Shown here piece by piece: positions 1 to 9,284 of a stretch of DNA of 48,016 bases. The notes beneath the pieces were generated by a model. The model ran no database searches and was not told where the DNA came from. It worked only from the letters and a program-made list of their open reading frames with translations. The DNA is from Phycisphaeraceae bacterium (lineage in GTDB: Bacteria > Planctomycetota > Phycisphaerae > Phycisphaerales > Phycisphaeraceae): NCBI GenBank assembly GCA_020848195.1, contig JADLAP010000056.1:1-48016 (forward strand), in the 5' to 3' direction. Made by a program: the position numbers and the translations under genes. The first letter of the stretch is position 1. Each line of letters starts with the position of its first letter.

Positions 1-1002
1 AATGACGAAGGCATCAAGGCCCTGGATCGCGTGGAGGAAACCGTCCGCGAGACGATCCGCGAGATCGGCTACACCGACCCGCTGATGAAGTTCGACGCCG
101 ACAGCTGCGCGGTGATCCGCACACTGCACGGCCAGTCGGCGGATATCGCCCTGGGCGTGGACCGCGAAGGCGCGGGCGATCAGGGCATGATGTTCGGCTA
201 CGCCTGCAAGGAAACGAAGGAACTGATGCCGCTGCCGATCGATCTGGCGCACAAGCTGATGGAACGTCACGCGCTGGTTCGCCGCAAAGGCCTGATCTCC
301 GGCATCCGTCCCGACGCCAAGAGCCAGGTCACGGTGGAATACAACGGCATCAAGGCGACGCGGATTCACACCGTGGTGCTCTCAACGCAGCACAGCGCGA
401 TGTGGAACGGCACAGCCAAGCAGAAGAAGCTCAAGGAGCAGGTGATCAAGCACATCATCGCCCCGGTGATGCCCAAGGGCCTGTTCGACGCGAAAAAGTG
501 CGTGATTCACGTGAATCCGACGGGTCAGTTTGAAATCGGCGGTCCGCACGGCGACACGGGCCTGACGGGGCGGAAGATCATCGTGGACACCTACGGCGGT
601 CGGGGCTGCCACGGCGGCGGCGCGTTCTCCGGCAAGGATCCGACCAAGGTCGATCGTTCCGCAGCGTACATGTGCCGGTACATCGCCAAGAACGTGGTCG
701 CGGCGAGTCTGGCCGAGTGCTGCGAAATCCAGCTTTCCTACGCCATCGGCGTGGCCGATCCGCTGAGCGTCCGCGTGGACACCCAGGGCACGGGCAAGCT
801 GCCGGAGAACGAGATCGAGGACCTGATCCGCAAAAACTTCCCCCTGACGCCTCGGGGCATCATCCAGCACCTGCAGCTCCGCAAGCCGATCTTCAGGGAA
901 ACGGCGCGGCACGGCCACTTCGGTCGTCAGCCCACCAAGGACGGCGGCTTCAGTTGGGAAAAGACCGACAAGGCCGCGGCGCTGGCCAAGGCGCTGGGAT
1001 AA
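1..1002 (+). CDS. metK: S-adenosylmethionine synthetase (5' end outside window)
   Basis: The enzyme makes S-adenosylmethionine from methionine and ATP in the cytoplasm. The frame is open from base 1, so the N-terminal part of the protein lies upstream of the window; the GTG at 31 is internal. Visible family motifs are [46 protein letters not shown] and the P-loop-like [19 protein letters not shown], all in the usual order, followed by the C-terminal GHFGR and WEKTDKA segments. The reading frame is intact to the TAA at 1000-1002. ptsI follows 45 bp downstream on the same strand, so the two may be co-transcribed. Identification is secure; only the upstream end is missing. Confidence 0.97.
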   Translation, partial: NDEGIKALDRVEETVRETIREIGYTDPLMKFDADSCAVIRTLHGQSADIALGVDREGAGDQGMMFGYACKETKELMPLPIDLAHKLMERHALVRRKGLISGIRPDAKSQVTVEYNGIKATRIHTVVLSTQHSAMWNGTAKQKKLKEQVIKHIIAPVMPKGLFDAKKCVIHVNPTGQFEIGGPHGDTGLTGRKIIVDTYGGRGCHGGGAFSGKDPTKVDRSAAYMCRYIAKNVVAASLAECCEIQLSYAIGVADPLSVRVDTQGTGKLPENEIEDLIRKNFPLTPRGIIQHLQLRKPIFRETARHGHFGRQPTKDGGFSWEKTDKAAALAKALG

Positions 1003-1047
1003 TCGCGGACACGCGTCGAAACCCGCTTAGTCGGCAGTGATCCTGTC

Positions 1048-2817
1048 ATGCTCACGAAGAACGGCATTCCGGTTTCGCCAGGCGTGGTCATCAGCCGCGC
1101 GGTCGTGCTGGACGCCGAGGATGTCGCCATTCCCCGCCGTGCGGTGGCGTTGGACAAGCTGCACGCGGAACACAAGCGGCTCGACGCCGCGATCGAAGCC
1201 TCGAAGAAAGATCTGGACCTGCTGAAAAAGCAGGCCATCGCCACTGTCGGCGCGGACCTGGCCAAGGTTTTCGACGCCCACCTGGCCATGCTCAAGGACG
1301 TCAGCACGATCGAGCAGGTCCGGCAGATGATCCGCGACGACATGGTCACCGCGGAATTCGCCGTCTTCACGGTGTTCCACAAGATCGCCGACGTCTTCGA
1401 GGGTCAGGAGGACCGCTACTTCCGGGAACGGGTCAGCGACATCCGCGACCTGGAGCGGCGGCTGCTGGGCCACCTGATCGGCGAGACGCGGGCGAACCTC
1501 GACCGGCTGGAGCATGAGGCGATCCTCGTCGCCCATGACCTGACGCCCAGCCAGACGGCGGCGCTGGACAAGACCAAGATCAAGGGCATCGCCACCGACG
1601 CCGGCGGCCGAACCAGCCACACCGCCATCCTCGCCCACGCCCTGGGCATCCCCGCCGTCGTCGGTCTGGAGAACATCACCACGCTGGTCAACACGGGCCA
1701 GTTGCTGGTGCTCGACGGCAACCGGGGCCGGGTCATCATCGACCCCGACGCCGCCGAACTGCTTCAGTCCCGGGAGTACGGCAAAAAGGTCGCCAACCTC
1801 GAAAGCATGCTCGTCGAGGTGACCAAGCTGCCGGCGAGGACCACCGACGGCACGGACCTGGAGATCAACGCCAACATCGAATTTCCCGACGAAATCGAAG
1901 CCGCGCTGCAGAAAGGCGCCGCCGGCATTGGACTCTACCGCACCGAGTTCCTTTTCCTTTCCTGTAACCACGAACCGACGGAAGAGGAACAGTGCAAGGC
2001 GTACAAGCAGGCGCTGCGGGCGCTGCGGGGCAAGACGCTGATCATCCGCACGCTGGACCTGGGCGCGGACAAGATCTGGCCCGCGGCGATGGCCAACCCC
2101 CACGTGGAGCGCAATCCGTTCCTCGGCTGCCGGTCGATCCGGCTGTGCCTGCAGAATCTGCCGCTGTTCAAGACGCAGCTCCGCGCCATTCTCCGCGCCA
2201 GCGTGGAGGGGCCTCTGCGGATCATGTTCCCCCTGATCAGCAACGTGATGGAGCTGCGGCAGGCAAGGATGATTCTCAACGACGTCATGGAGGACCTCGA
2301 CGATCAGAACATCGCGTATCGGCCCGACATTCCGGTGGGCATCATGATCGAAGTGCCCTCGGCCGCGCTGCAGGCGAACATCCTGGCGCGGGAAGTGGAC
2401 TTTTTCAGCATCGGAACCAATGACCTGATCCAATACACCGTCGCCGTGGACCGCAGCAACGAGCGGATCGCCAACCTGTACTCCGGGGCTCACCCCGCGG
2501 TGCTGCAACTGATCCGCGACGTCGTGAGGGCCGCCAAGCGGGCCAAGATCGACGTCAGTCTCTGCGGAGAAATGGCGGGAGAGCCGGAGTTCGTCATGGC
2601 CTTGGTCGGCATGGGCCTGCGGTCCCTGTCGATGACGCCGCCGGCGATTCCGGAAGTGAAGAAAATCCTCCGTTCCGTTTCGATCGAGAAATGCCGCCGT
2701 CTGGCGCGGAAGGTCAGCTCGTTCGAGTCGGATCGGCAGGTGCTTAACTATTTGCGCGAGGAGGTCCGGAAAATCCTCCCCGAAGGACTGGTCTCCGGCG
2801 GCATGATGGGCAACTGA
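1048..2817 (+). CDS. ptsI: Phosphoenolpyruvate-protein phosphotransferase, PTS Enzyme I
   Basis: This cytoplasmic enzyme takes the phosphoryl group from phosphoenolpyruvate and passes it to HPr. The protein has 589 residues, close to the usual 570-590. It begins with the typical KNGIPVSPGVVISRA segment. The phospho-accepting histidine lies at about residue 191 in GGRTSHTAIL. The PEP-binding barrel follows, with GLYRTEFLF, GTNDLIQYT and the active-site cysteine at about residue 506 in LCGEMAG. No HPr, EIIA or sugar permease gene is nearby, so the partner is encoded elsewhere. In organisms without sugar permeases such systems are often regulatory; whether that holds here is inference. Confidence 0.96.
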   Translation: MLTKNGIPVSPGVVISRAVVLDAEDVAIPRRAVALDKLHAEHKRLDAAIEASKKDLDLLKKQAIATVGADLAKVFDAHLAMLKDVSTIEQVRQMIRDDMVTAEFAVFTVFHKIADVFEGQEDRYFRERVSDIRDLERRLLGHLIGETRANLDRLEHEAILVAHDLTPSQTAALDKTKIKGIATDAGGRTSHTAILAHALGIPAVVGLENITTLVNTGQLLVLDGNRGRVIIDPDAAELLQSREYGKKVANLESMLVEVTKLPARTTDGTDLEINANIEFPDEIEAALQKGAAGIGLYRTEFLFLSCNHEPTEEEQCKAYKQALRALRGKTLIIRTLDLGADKIWPAAMANPHVERNPFLGCRSIRLCLQNLPLFKTQLRAILRASVEGPLRIMFPLISNVMELRQARMILNDVMEDLDDQNIAYRPDIPVGIMIEVPSAALQANILAREVDFFSIGTNDLIQYTVAVDRSNERIANLYSGAHPAVLQLIRDVVRAAKRAKIDVSLCGEMAGEPEFVMALVGMGLRSLSMTPPAIPEVKKILRSVSIEKCRRLARKVSSFESDRQVLNYLREEVRKILPEGLVSGGMMGN

Positions 2818-3031
2818 CCCTGCCCGCGCACCGCAGCGCCGCCCGCGATCGTCCGCATGAAACCCAGGGTCCTGCCGGGCCCCCACGACCGCTGATCGCC
2901 TCCGCCTGGTTCGGGTTGATCGCTCGTCACCTGTCGAGGCCCCGGCAAACCACCCCCATCCGGTCCGCGATCCGACCGGCCCTGGCGCTCTGACGCCGGC
3001 CGCAGGACGCGAAAACCACAGGAAAACGCTT

Positions 3032-5740
3032 ATGCCCGTTCGTCAAATGCTCATCAACTTCAACCCCGGCGAAGAATGCCGCATCGCCATCACCGAGGAT
3101 GGAATCCTCGAGGAACTCTATCAGGAACGCGCCAGCGCCGGCTCCCACGTCGGCAACATCTACAAAGGCCGCGTCCTCAATGTCGAGCCTTCCATCCAGG
3201 CTGCCTTCATCGACTTCGGTCTCGGTCGCAACGGCTTCCTCCACATCACCGACCTGCATCCGAAGTATTTCCCCGGCGACGCGCGGGAAGCCTTCGAACG
3301 CGTGGGCATGAAAACCCCCCACCGCGACCGGCCTCCCATCCAGAAATGCCTCCGCCGCGGACAGGAACTGCTCGTCCAGGTGCTCAAGGAAGGCATCGGC
3401 ACCAAAGGCCCCACCCTGACCAGCTATCTCTCCATTCCCGGCCGGTTCCTCGTCATGATGCCCGACATGGAACGCCTGGGCGTCTCCCGCAAAGTCGAGG
3501 ACGACGACGCCCGCCGCGACGCACGCGCCATTCTCGATCAGCTCAGTCCGCCGCCGGGCTTCGGCTTCATCATCCGCACCGCCGGCATCGGTCGAAACAA
3601 GACCGAAATCAAACGCGACATGGCCTACCTCACCCGGCTGTGGAAGAACCTCGACCGCCAGAAACAGAGCGTACGCATCGGCGAACTCTACACCGAGAGC
3701 GACCTGATCATCCGCACCCTGCGCGACATCTTCTCCGCCGACATCGAACGCATCGTGGTCGATGACGAAGACGCGGCCGTGCGGGCCCGCGATTTCCTGG
3801 CCATCTCCAATCCCCGCTCCGGCTCCTCCGTCTTCGTCTACCGCGATCCCGTTCCGCTCTTCCACCGCTTCGGCGTCGAACAGCAGATCGAAAACATCCA
3901 TTCCCGCATCGTTCCGCTGCGCTCCGGCGGCTCGCTGGTCATCGACTCCACTGAAGCCCTCGTCGCCATCGACGTCAACAGCGGCAGGATGCGCGACAAC
4001 CACGACGCGGAAACCACCGCGTACAAGACCAACGTGGAAGCCACCGACGAAATCTGCCGGCAACTGCGCCTGCGCGACCTCGGCGGCGTCATCGTCAACG
4101 ACCTGATCGACATGCGCGACGCCCGCCATCGCCGCGCGATCGAAGCGAAATTCAAGGACAATCTCAAACGCGACCGGGCGAAGACCCGCGTGCTGCCCAT
4201 CAGCCAGTTCGGCATCCTGCAGATGACGCGCCAGCGCATGAGGCCGTCGCTCAACAGCGCCGTCTATCGCCGCTGCCCTTCCTGCGATGGCCAAGGCTCC
4301 GTCAAGACCGCCGAGTCCATCGTGCTCGACGTGATGCGCCGCATCGCCGCCGTGATCCACCGCGAGAACATCGCACGCCTCGAACTGACCATCAGCCCCG
4401 ACGTGGCGTTCCAACTACTCAACCACAAGCGTCAGCAACTGGCGCGGATGGAGGAACGGTTTGAGACGCCGGTGACCGTCCGCGTGCATGCGCAGGACCG
4501 CATGGACTTCGTGGAACTGATGGCGTTCGACGTCCGCGGCGGCGCGGTGAACATCGAATCCAATGCCGTGCTGCCCGCCCCGCAATTGGAGTCCGTGGAG
4601 GAATGGGAGAAGCGTCAGGGCCAGGTTTCCGAGCCTGTGCCCGTCGATCTGGACGACGACGAAACCGCACTGGAACCCGTCGCCCCCGCGCCGGTCGCGG
4701 TCTTGACGCCGGCCCCGGTCTCGGAAGAAGCCGACGAGCGGAAACCGAAGGCCGAGGAGACGGACGAATCGAAACCCCCGCGACGGCGTCGCCGACGGCG
4801 CGGCCGCGGTGGCAAGGACGAAGCTCAGACCGAACCGGCCGCACCCACCGATGAAGCTGTCGCGTCCCCGACCGATGGCGAAGCACCTCGCGTTCTGTCC
4901 ACGGAAGACGACGAAGGCGCAGCCGCCGCCCTGGACGCCATCGAAGCCGCCGCTCCGGTGGATGTCGAGCCGGAGATCGAACCGGAAATCGAAGCCGAAA
5001 TCGAGCCGGAAGCCCCTGCCGACGACGACCAGCCGGTACCCGCGGAAGTTGAAGTGGAAGCGGCGAATCCGGATGACAATGATGTGAATGACGCGGATGA
5101 CGCGGAACCCAACGGCAATGTCCGGGAACCGAATGACAACGCGTCCTCCGACAATGAACCGAACGCCGGTGAACCCCGCTCCGGTCGCCCCCGTCGCCGC
5201 CGGCGTCGTCGCGGCCGCTCCGGCGGTGGTCAGGGTCAGGGTGGACAGCAGGGAGGTCAGGGTGGCCAAGGTGGTTCGGATGGTCCAGACATTCAGGGTC
5301 AGCCGGCCCAGCCGCATCGCCCTTCGCCCGCCCCGACGAGCCAGGCCGCGTCGCCGGACGGCAGCAACCAGGCCGGCGGCAGCGGACGCCGTCGCCGTCG
5401 CGGCGGTCGTCGCCGACGTGGCGGCGGCAATGCCGGCGGCGGGACTTCCACAGGCGCCAATCCCGGCCCTGGCAGCGCCAATTCCGGTGGCGCAAATCCC
5501 GCAGGCGGCAATGCCGGGGGCAGCCAGGGCAAGCCCAGCCACAACCCCGCATCCAACAGCCACGGTCACAGCCAAAGCCACAGCCAAGGCCACCACCACA
5601 CCAGTGGAAACAACGCCCCATCCGCGACGCGCCCCGCCGATGGCAGCCGGGGTTACCATAACAGCCGCGCCAACCATGACACGACGGCACCGGGCAATGT
5701 CCGGCACGACCATCCCCAGAACCACTCCGGCAACGACTGA
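3032..5740 (+). CDS. Ribonuclease E/G family endoribonuclease with long disordered tail
   Basis: This is a single-strand endoribonuclease of RNA decay and rRNA processing. Residues 1-430 are the catalytic half: an S1 domain (about 36-135, starting GSHVGNIYKGRV), the DNase I-like region with metal-binding aspartates at about D314 (VAIDVNSG) and D357 (VNDLIDM), and the zinc-link CPSCDGQG at 415-422. From about residue 530 the protein becomes disordered: acidic Pro/Glu repeats (EPEIEPEIEAEIEPE), three arginine-rich patches, a Gly/Gln stretch, and a His/Ser-rich end. Such tails bind RNA and partner enzymes in RNase E. At 902 residues the size is closer to RNase E than to RNase G. An AGGAAAA ribosome-binding site precedes the ATG at 3032. 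Confidence 0.93.
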   Translation: MPVRQMLINFNPGEECRIAITEDGILEELYQERASAGSHVGNIYKGRVLNVEPSIQAAFIDFGLGRNGFLHITDLHPKYFPGDAREAFERVGMKTPHRDRPPIQKCLRRGQELLVQVLKEGIGTKGPTLTSYLSIPGRFLVMMPDMERLGVSRKVEDDDARRDARAILDQLSPPPGFGFIIRTAGIGRNKTEIKRDMAYLTRLWKNLDRQKQSVRIGELYTESDLIIRTLRDIFSADIERIVVDDEDAAVRARDFLAISNPRSGSSVFVYRDPVPLFHRFGVEQQIENIHSRIVPLRSGGSLVIDSTEALVAIDVNSGRMRDNHDAETTAYKTNVEATDEICRQLRLRDLGGVIVNDLIDMRDARHRRAIEAKFKDNLKRDRAKTRVLPISQFGILQMTRQRMRPSLNSAVYRRCPSCDGQGSVKTAESIVLDVMRRIAAVIHRENIARLELTISPDVAFQLLNHKRQQLARMEERFETPVTVRVHAQDRMDFVELMAFDVRGGAVNIESNAVLPAPQLESVEEWEKRQGQVSEPVPVDLDDDETALEPVAPAPVAVLTPAPVSEEADERKPKAEETDESKPPRRRRRRRGRGGKDEAQTEPAAPTDEAVASPTDGEAPRVLSTEDDEGAAAALDAIEAAAPVDVEPEIEPEIEAEIEPEAPADDDQPVPAEVEVEAANPDDNDVNDADDAEPNGNVREPNDNASSDNEPNAGEPRSGRPRRRRRRRGRSGGGQGQGGQQGGQGGQGGSDGPDIQGQPAQPHRPSPAPTSQAASPDGSNQAGGSGRRRRRGGRRRRGGGNAGGGTSTGANPGPGSANSGGANPAGGNAGGSQGKPSHNPASNSHGHSQSHSQGHHHTSGNNAPSATRPADGSRGYHNSRANHDTTAPGNVRHDHPQNHSGND

Positions 5741-5758
5741 CCGTTGTTTCCACACCGC

Positions 5759-6988
5759 ATGAGTTCGCCCATGGCCCGACCCGACGTCACTCCAACCCGA
5801 CGCCTGATCATCCTCGGCAGCACCGGCAGCATCGGCGTCAATACGCTGGATGTCGTGGCGCACCTCAACGCCACGCGTGAGCAACGGCAGGCGGCCGGCC
5901 TGTCGGGTCGCCACGACGGCTATGTGCAGGTCGTGGGTCTGGCTGCGGGCCGCAACGTGCGGAAGCTCGTGGAGCAGGCCCGGGCGTTCGCCGTGACCAC
6001 CGTGGCGGTGGCGGACGCGCAGGCCGCGGAGGCGGTGCGACAGGCCCTGCCCGACGTACGGGTCTTTGCCGGCGAGGATGCCGCGCTCAAGCTCGTGGAA
6101 CAGGTTCCCTGCGACGAGATCATCGCGGCGGTCGTCGGCAGCGCTGGTCTGCCCGCCACGCTCCGCGCCGCCGAGCAAGGCAAGCTCATCGGGCTGGCGA
6201 ACAAGGAAACCCTCGTCGCAGCCGGGGCCTTGGTCACGCCCACCGTTCGCCGGTGCAACGCCCGTCTGCTGCCGGTGGACAGCGAGCATTCCGCCATTTT
6301 CCAGTGCCTGGAAGGCCAGCCGCGTCAGGCCGTCAAACGCATCGTCCTGACCGCCTCCGGCGGCCCGTTCCGCAAAGCCACCAAACAACAGATGGACAAC
6401 GCCACCGTCGATGAAGCGCTCAATCATCCGACGTGGCGCATGGGGCCGAAGATCACCATCGACTCGGCCACCATGATGAACAAGGCATTGGAAATCATCG
6501 AGGCGCACTGGCTGTTCGACCTGCCGGCGACGAAGATCGACGTGATCATTCACCCGCAGTCGATCGCCCACAGTTTCGTGGAGTTCGAGGACAACTCGAT
6601 CCTGGCCCAGATGGGACCGCCTGACATGCGGACGCCGATCCAGTACGCGCTGACGTATCCGGATCGGCCCGTGGGATGCAGCCGGGCGATGGACTGGTCG
6701 AAGCTGGGAACGCTGGAATTCGAGCCGCCGGACCACGATCGGTTCGGGGCGCTGAAATTGGCCTATGATGTGATCGAAGCGGGCGGCACGGCCGGGGCGG
6801 TGTTCAACGGTGCCAACGAAGCGGCGGTGGCGGCGTTCCTGGCAGGTCGCATCCGTTTTGGACGGATCGTGCAACTGGCGGCCGAGGCGCTCTCGGCGAT
6901 CCCCGCCCGTCCGGTGGACAGCCTCGCGGCCGCCCTCGACGCCGACCGCCAGGCCAGGGCGTATGTCGAGTCGGCGGTGGGAAGATGA
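5759..6988 (+). CDS. dxr: 1-deoxy-D-xylulose 5-phosphate reductoisomerase
   Basis: It catalyses the NADPH-dependent rearrangement and reduction of DXP to 2-C-methyl-D-erythritol 4-phosphate, the second step of the MEP isoprenoid pathway. The NADPH-binding GSTGSIGVNTLDVV is near the N-terminus, followed by GLANKETLVAAG, the DXP/metal-binding PVDSEHSAIFQCLEG, TASGGPFR and MGPKITIDSATMMNKALE. The length from the ATG at 5759 is 409 residues, normal for the family. An in-frame ATG at 5771 and a TTG at 5744 are alternative starts; none has a clear ribosome-binding site. It lies 18 bp after the RNase E/G gene. The family is certain, the start is not. Confidence 0.95.
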   Translation: MSSPMARPDVTPTRRLIILGSTGSIGVNTLDVVAHLNATREQRQAAGLSGRHDGYVQVVGLAAGRNVRKLVEQARAFAVTTVAVADAQAAEAVRQALPDVRVFAGEDAALKLVEQVPCDEIIAAVVGSAGLPATLRAAEQGKLIGLANKETLVAAGALVTPTVRRCNARLLPVDSEHSAIFQCLEGQPRQAVKRIVLTASGGPFRKATKQQMDNATVDEALNHPTWRMGPKITIDSATMMNKALEIIEAHWLFDLPATKIDVIIHPQSIAHSFVEFEDNSILAQMGPPDMRTPIQYALTYPDRPVGCSRAMDWSKLGTLEFEPPDHDRFGALKLAYDVIEAGGTAGAVFNGANEAAVAAFLAGRIRFGRIVQLAAEALSAIPARPVDSLAAALDADRQARAYVESAVGR

Positions 6989-6993
6989 GTTTG

Positions 6994-7143
6994 AGCCGCG
7001 GATAAACGCAGATGAACGCAGATAAGAAATTCATCCAGAACCCGCGGAAGTTCCGAAGACGGAACATCCGCGGGCTTTGGTCGAAAAACCATGCTTTGAC
7101 TTCCTTGTCTTATCTGCGTTTATCTGCGTTCATCTGCGGCTAA
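6994..7143. repeat. 150-bp inverted-repeat element with nested hairpin
   Basis: The left arm (6994-7026) reads AGCCGCGGATAAACGCAGAT and continues with a second GAACGCAGATAAG unit. The right arm (7109-7143) is its near-perfect reverse complement. The arms are built from a 10-bp unit, GATGAACGCA or its GATAAACGCA variant. In the middle, 7041-7080 is a 40-nt hairpin also found at 40150-40189. There is no coding potential. Related copies of the arm occur at 31967-32001, 32103-32127 and 23936-23970. The structure is like a non-autonomous mobile element or a composite REP-type repeat; no transposase is present. Confidence 0.8.
7041..7080. repeat. 40-nt hairpin repeat, copy 1
   Basis: The first 10 bases (CCCGCGGAAG) and last 16 bases (CATCCGCGGGCTTTGG) are identical to those of the copy at 40150-40189. 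The 14 bases between them differ but still form a stem, TTCCG-AAGA-CGGAA here against CATCG-AGTA-CGACG there. The outer part pairs as CCGCGGA with TCCGCGG. Confidence 0.75.
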
Positions 7144-7156
7144 ATTGGATCACGAC

Positions 7157-9268
7157 ATGGCAATACCATCCAACATACTCCCGATGATCTGGCTGCTGCT
7201 GGGGTTCGGGTTCATCATTTTCGTGCATGAACTGGGCCATTTCCTGGCGGCGAAGCTGGTGGGGATCAAGGTGACGCAGTTCGCCATCTGCTTCGGTCAC
7301 GCGCTGGTGACGTGGCGGAAGGGGATCGGGTTCCGGGCCGGTTCGTCGGAAAAGGAATATCAGCGTCGGATCCGCGCGGAGCTGGCGCGTCGAGGCCGGC
7401 CCGTGGATGAGGACAAGGAACTGGACACCGCCGTGGCCGACCGCGTCGGCGGCGAACTGGGCATGGGCGAAACGGAGTACCGGATCAACTGGATACCCAT
7501 GGGCGGGTACGTGAAGATGCTGGGTCAGGAAGACCTGGACCCGACGGCGCAGAGCAGCGACCCGCGCTCGTTCAACCGCAAGCCGGCGTGGGCGCGGGCG
7601 ATCGTGATCAGCGCCGGCGTGGTGGTGAATCTCATCTTCGGCGTGATTTTCTTCGTGCTGGCCTTCATGGCGGGCGTGGAGTTTCCCCCGGCGCAGATCG
7701 GGGCGATGACTCCAGGCAGCGCGGCCGAGCAGGCCGTGTGCACGCAGCATCCCAACGCGCCGCAGTACCGGGGCCTGCGACCGGGCGACGACATCCTCAC
7801 CGTCGACGGCAACGACGTGACCGACATGATGGAAGTGGCGATCCACACCGCGTTGTCGGATCCGGGCAAGGTGATCCGCGTGCGGGTGCAGCGGGAAGGC
7901 GAGCCAGCGCCGCTGGATTACGACGCGTTGCCTCAGATCAGCGAGCTTCCGCCGCGGCTGCTGGCGCTGGGCATTGAACCGCCGATGTCGCTGGAGGTGT
8001 CGAAGAACCTGGCGGAGGATGATCTGCCGGCGCTGCTGCGCAACGCGGGGGTCAGGCCGGGGATGACGCTGTCGGCAGCGGGCGATCGGGCGATCCGTCG
8101 ATTCGACCAGTTCCGCCATGCGATCATCGACGCCCAGGGCGCGCCGGTGACGGTGACGTTCAGCGACGCGAGCAAGGCGGAAAAGGCGGAAGTGGCGATG
8201 CGGGCCGAGCCGCGCCTGGTGTACAGCGAGACCGAACCCGTGGCGAACCTGGCGGGCCTGACGCCGACGACGCGGGTGGCGGCCGTGGAGCCTAAATCCG
8301 CCGCGGCGGTCGGCGGCATCCAGCCCGGCGACGTCCTGGCCCGCGTGGGCGACGTGCTCTGGCCCGAACTGGAGGAAGTCCGCGAGGTGGTCAATCCGGA
8401 CGGCAAGAGCGAAGGCGACCGTCCGCTGGTCGTCGATGTGCTGCGCGGGGAGACGATCGTGCATCTGGACCCGATCACGCCGCGCAATGGCCTGCTGGGC
8501 ATCCATATGACCCGGGCAGTGGAGCACGCGGTGGTGGCCACCGCGATGCCGGGCACGCCGGGCGATCTGATGAACCTGACGCCCGGTTCGCGGATCGTGC
8601 TGCTGGACGATCATGTGATCCACGACTTCGGCGACCTGCAGCGGTGGCTGGCGTTCCTTTCCCGCCGCGCGGTGGAGAAGGGACTGGACCGGCTGGACGT
8701 CGCCGTCACCGCCGAGATGAACGTCAAGGACAAGCCGCAGGTGGAGCGGACGCTGGTGCTGGACCGCCAGACGATGACGCAACTGATGGCCACGGAATGG
8801 TCGCTGCCGTCGGCGCTGGGACGTGAGGGTTCGGCCGTGTTCGACCTGCTCCGCGTGCGGGTGGCGGCGACGAATCCGATCACCGCCCTGAAGCTCGGCG
8901 TGCGGAAAACCCATCAATTCATGGTGCAGACGTACATCACCATCGCCCGGCTGATCCAGGGTTCGGTGCGGGTGGAGCATCTGCGAGGCCCGGTGGGCAT
9001 CGTGGACGAAGGCCGGCACATCGCCAAACAGGGCTGGCCCTACCTGATGTTCTTCCTCGGCCTGATCAGCGCCAACCTGGTCGTGCTCAACTTCCTGCCG
9101 ATCCCGATCGTCGACGGCGGCCTGATGGTGATGCTCATCATCGAAAAGCTCAAAGGCTCGCCGCTGAGCGCGCGCATCCAGACGGCCGCAACCCTGGCGG
9201 GACTCGTCCTGATCGGCGGCATCTTCCTCGTCACGTTCTACTACGACATGCTTCGCCTCATGCAGTGA
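7157..9268 (+). CDS. rseP: RseP-type site-2 (M50) intramembrane metalloprotease
   Basis: Proteases of this family cut transmembrane anti-sigma factors and leftover signal peptides within the inner membrane. The zinc-binding HELGH is at residues 24-28 inside the first membrane helix. The second conserved site, NFLPIPIVDGG, lies at about 644-654 near the last helices. The 703 residues greatly exceed the roughly 450 of E. coli RseP. The excess lies between the active-site helices, where about four PDZ-like segments can be traced by their xLRPGD/xLTPGS-type turns (near GLRPGDDILTVDG, GVRPGMTLSAAGD, GIQPGDVLARVGD and NLTPGSRIVLLDD). The ATG at 7157 was preferred over a TTG at 7145 that abuts the repeat element. 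The order dxr-rseP is common in bacteria. Confidence 0.93.
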   Translation: MAIPSNILPMIWLLLGFGFIIFVHELGHFLAAKLVGIKVTQFAICFGHALVTWRKGIGFRAGSSEKEYQRRIRAELARRGRPVDEDKELDTAVADRVGGELGMGETEYRINWIPMGGYVKMLGQEDLDPTAQSSDPRSFNRKPAWARAIVISAGVVVNLIFGVIFFVLAFMAGVEFPPAQIGAMTPGSAAEQAVCTQHPNAPQYRGLRPGDDILTVDGNDVTDMMEVAIHTALSDPGKVIRVRVQREGEPAPLDYDALPQISELPPRLLALGIEPPMSLEVSKNLAEDDLPALLRNAGVRPGMTLSAAGDRAIRRFDQFRHAIIDAQGAPVTVTFSDASKAEKAEVAMRAEPRLVYSETEPVANLAGLTPTTRVAAVEPKSAAAVGGIQPGDVLARVGDVLWPELEEVREVVNPDGKSEGDRPLVVDVLRGETIVHLDPITPRNGLLGIHMTRAVEHAVVATAMPGTPGDLMNLTPGSRIVLLDDHVIHDFGDLQRWLAFLSRRAVEKGLDRLDVAVTAEMNVKDKPQVERTLVLDRQTMTQLMATEWSLPSALGREGSAVFDLLRVRVAATNPITALKLGVRKTHQFMVQTYITIARLIQGSVRVEHLRGPVGIVDEGRHIAKQGWPYLMFFLGLISANLVVLNFLPIPIVDGGLMVMLIIEKLKGSPLSARIQTAATLAGLVLIGGIFLVTFYYDMLRLMQ

Positions 9269-9284
9269 CCGCAATAACATCGCA

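Noticed and set aside
1027-2886. A long open frame of 619 codons on the minus strand opposite ptsI
   Set aside because: It is rich in His, Arg, Asp and Gln without domain features, as expected for the antisense of a GC-rich gene; ptsI on the plus strand has all family motifs.
4415-6874. An 819-codon minus-strand frame opposite the RNase E/G tail and dxr
   Set aside because: Low-complexity Ala/Gly/Val composition mirrors the repetitive coding strand; the plus-strand genes are certain.
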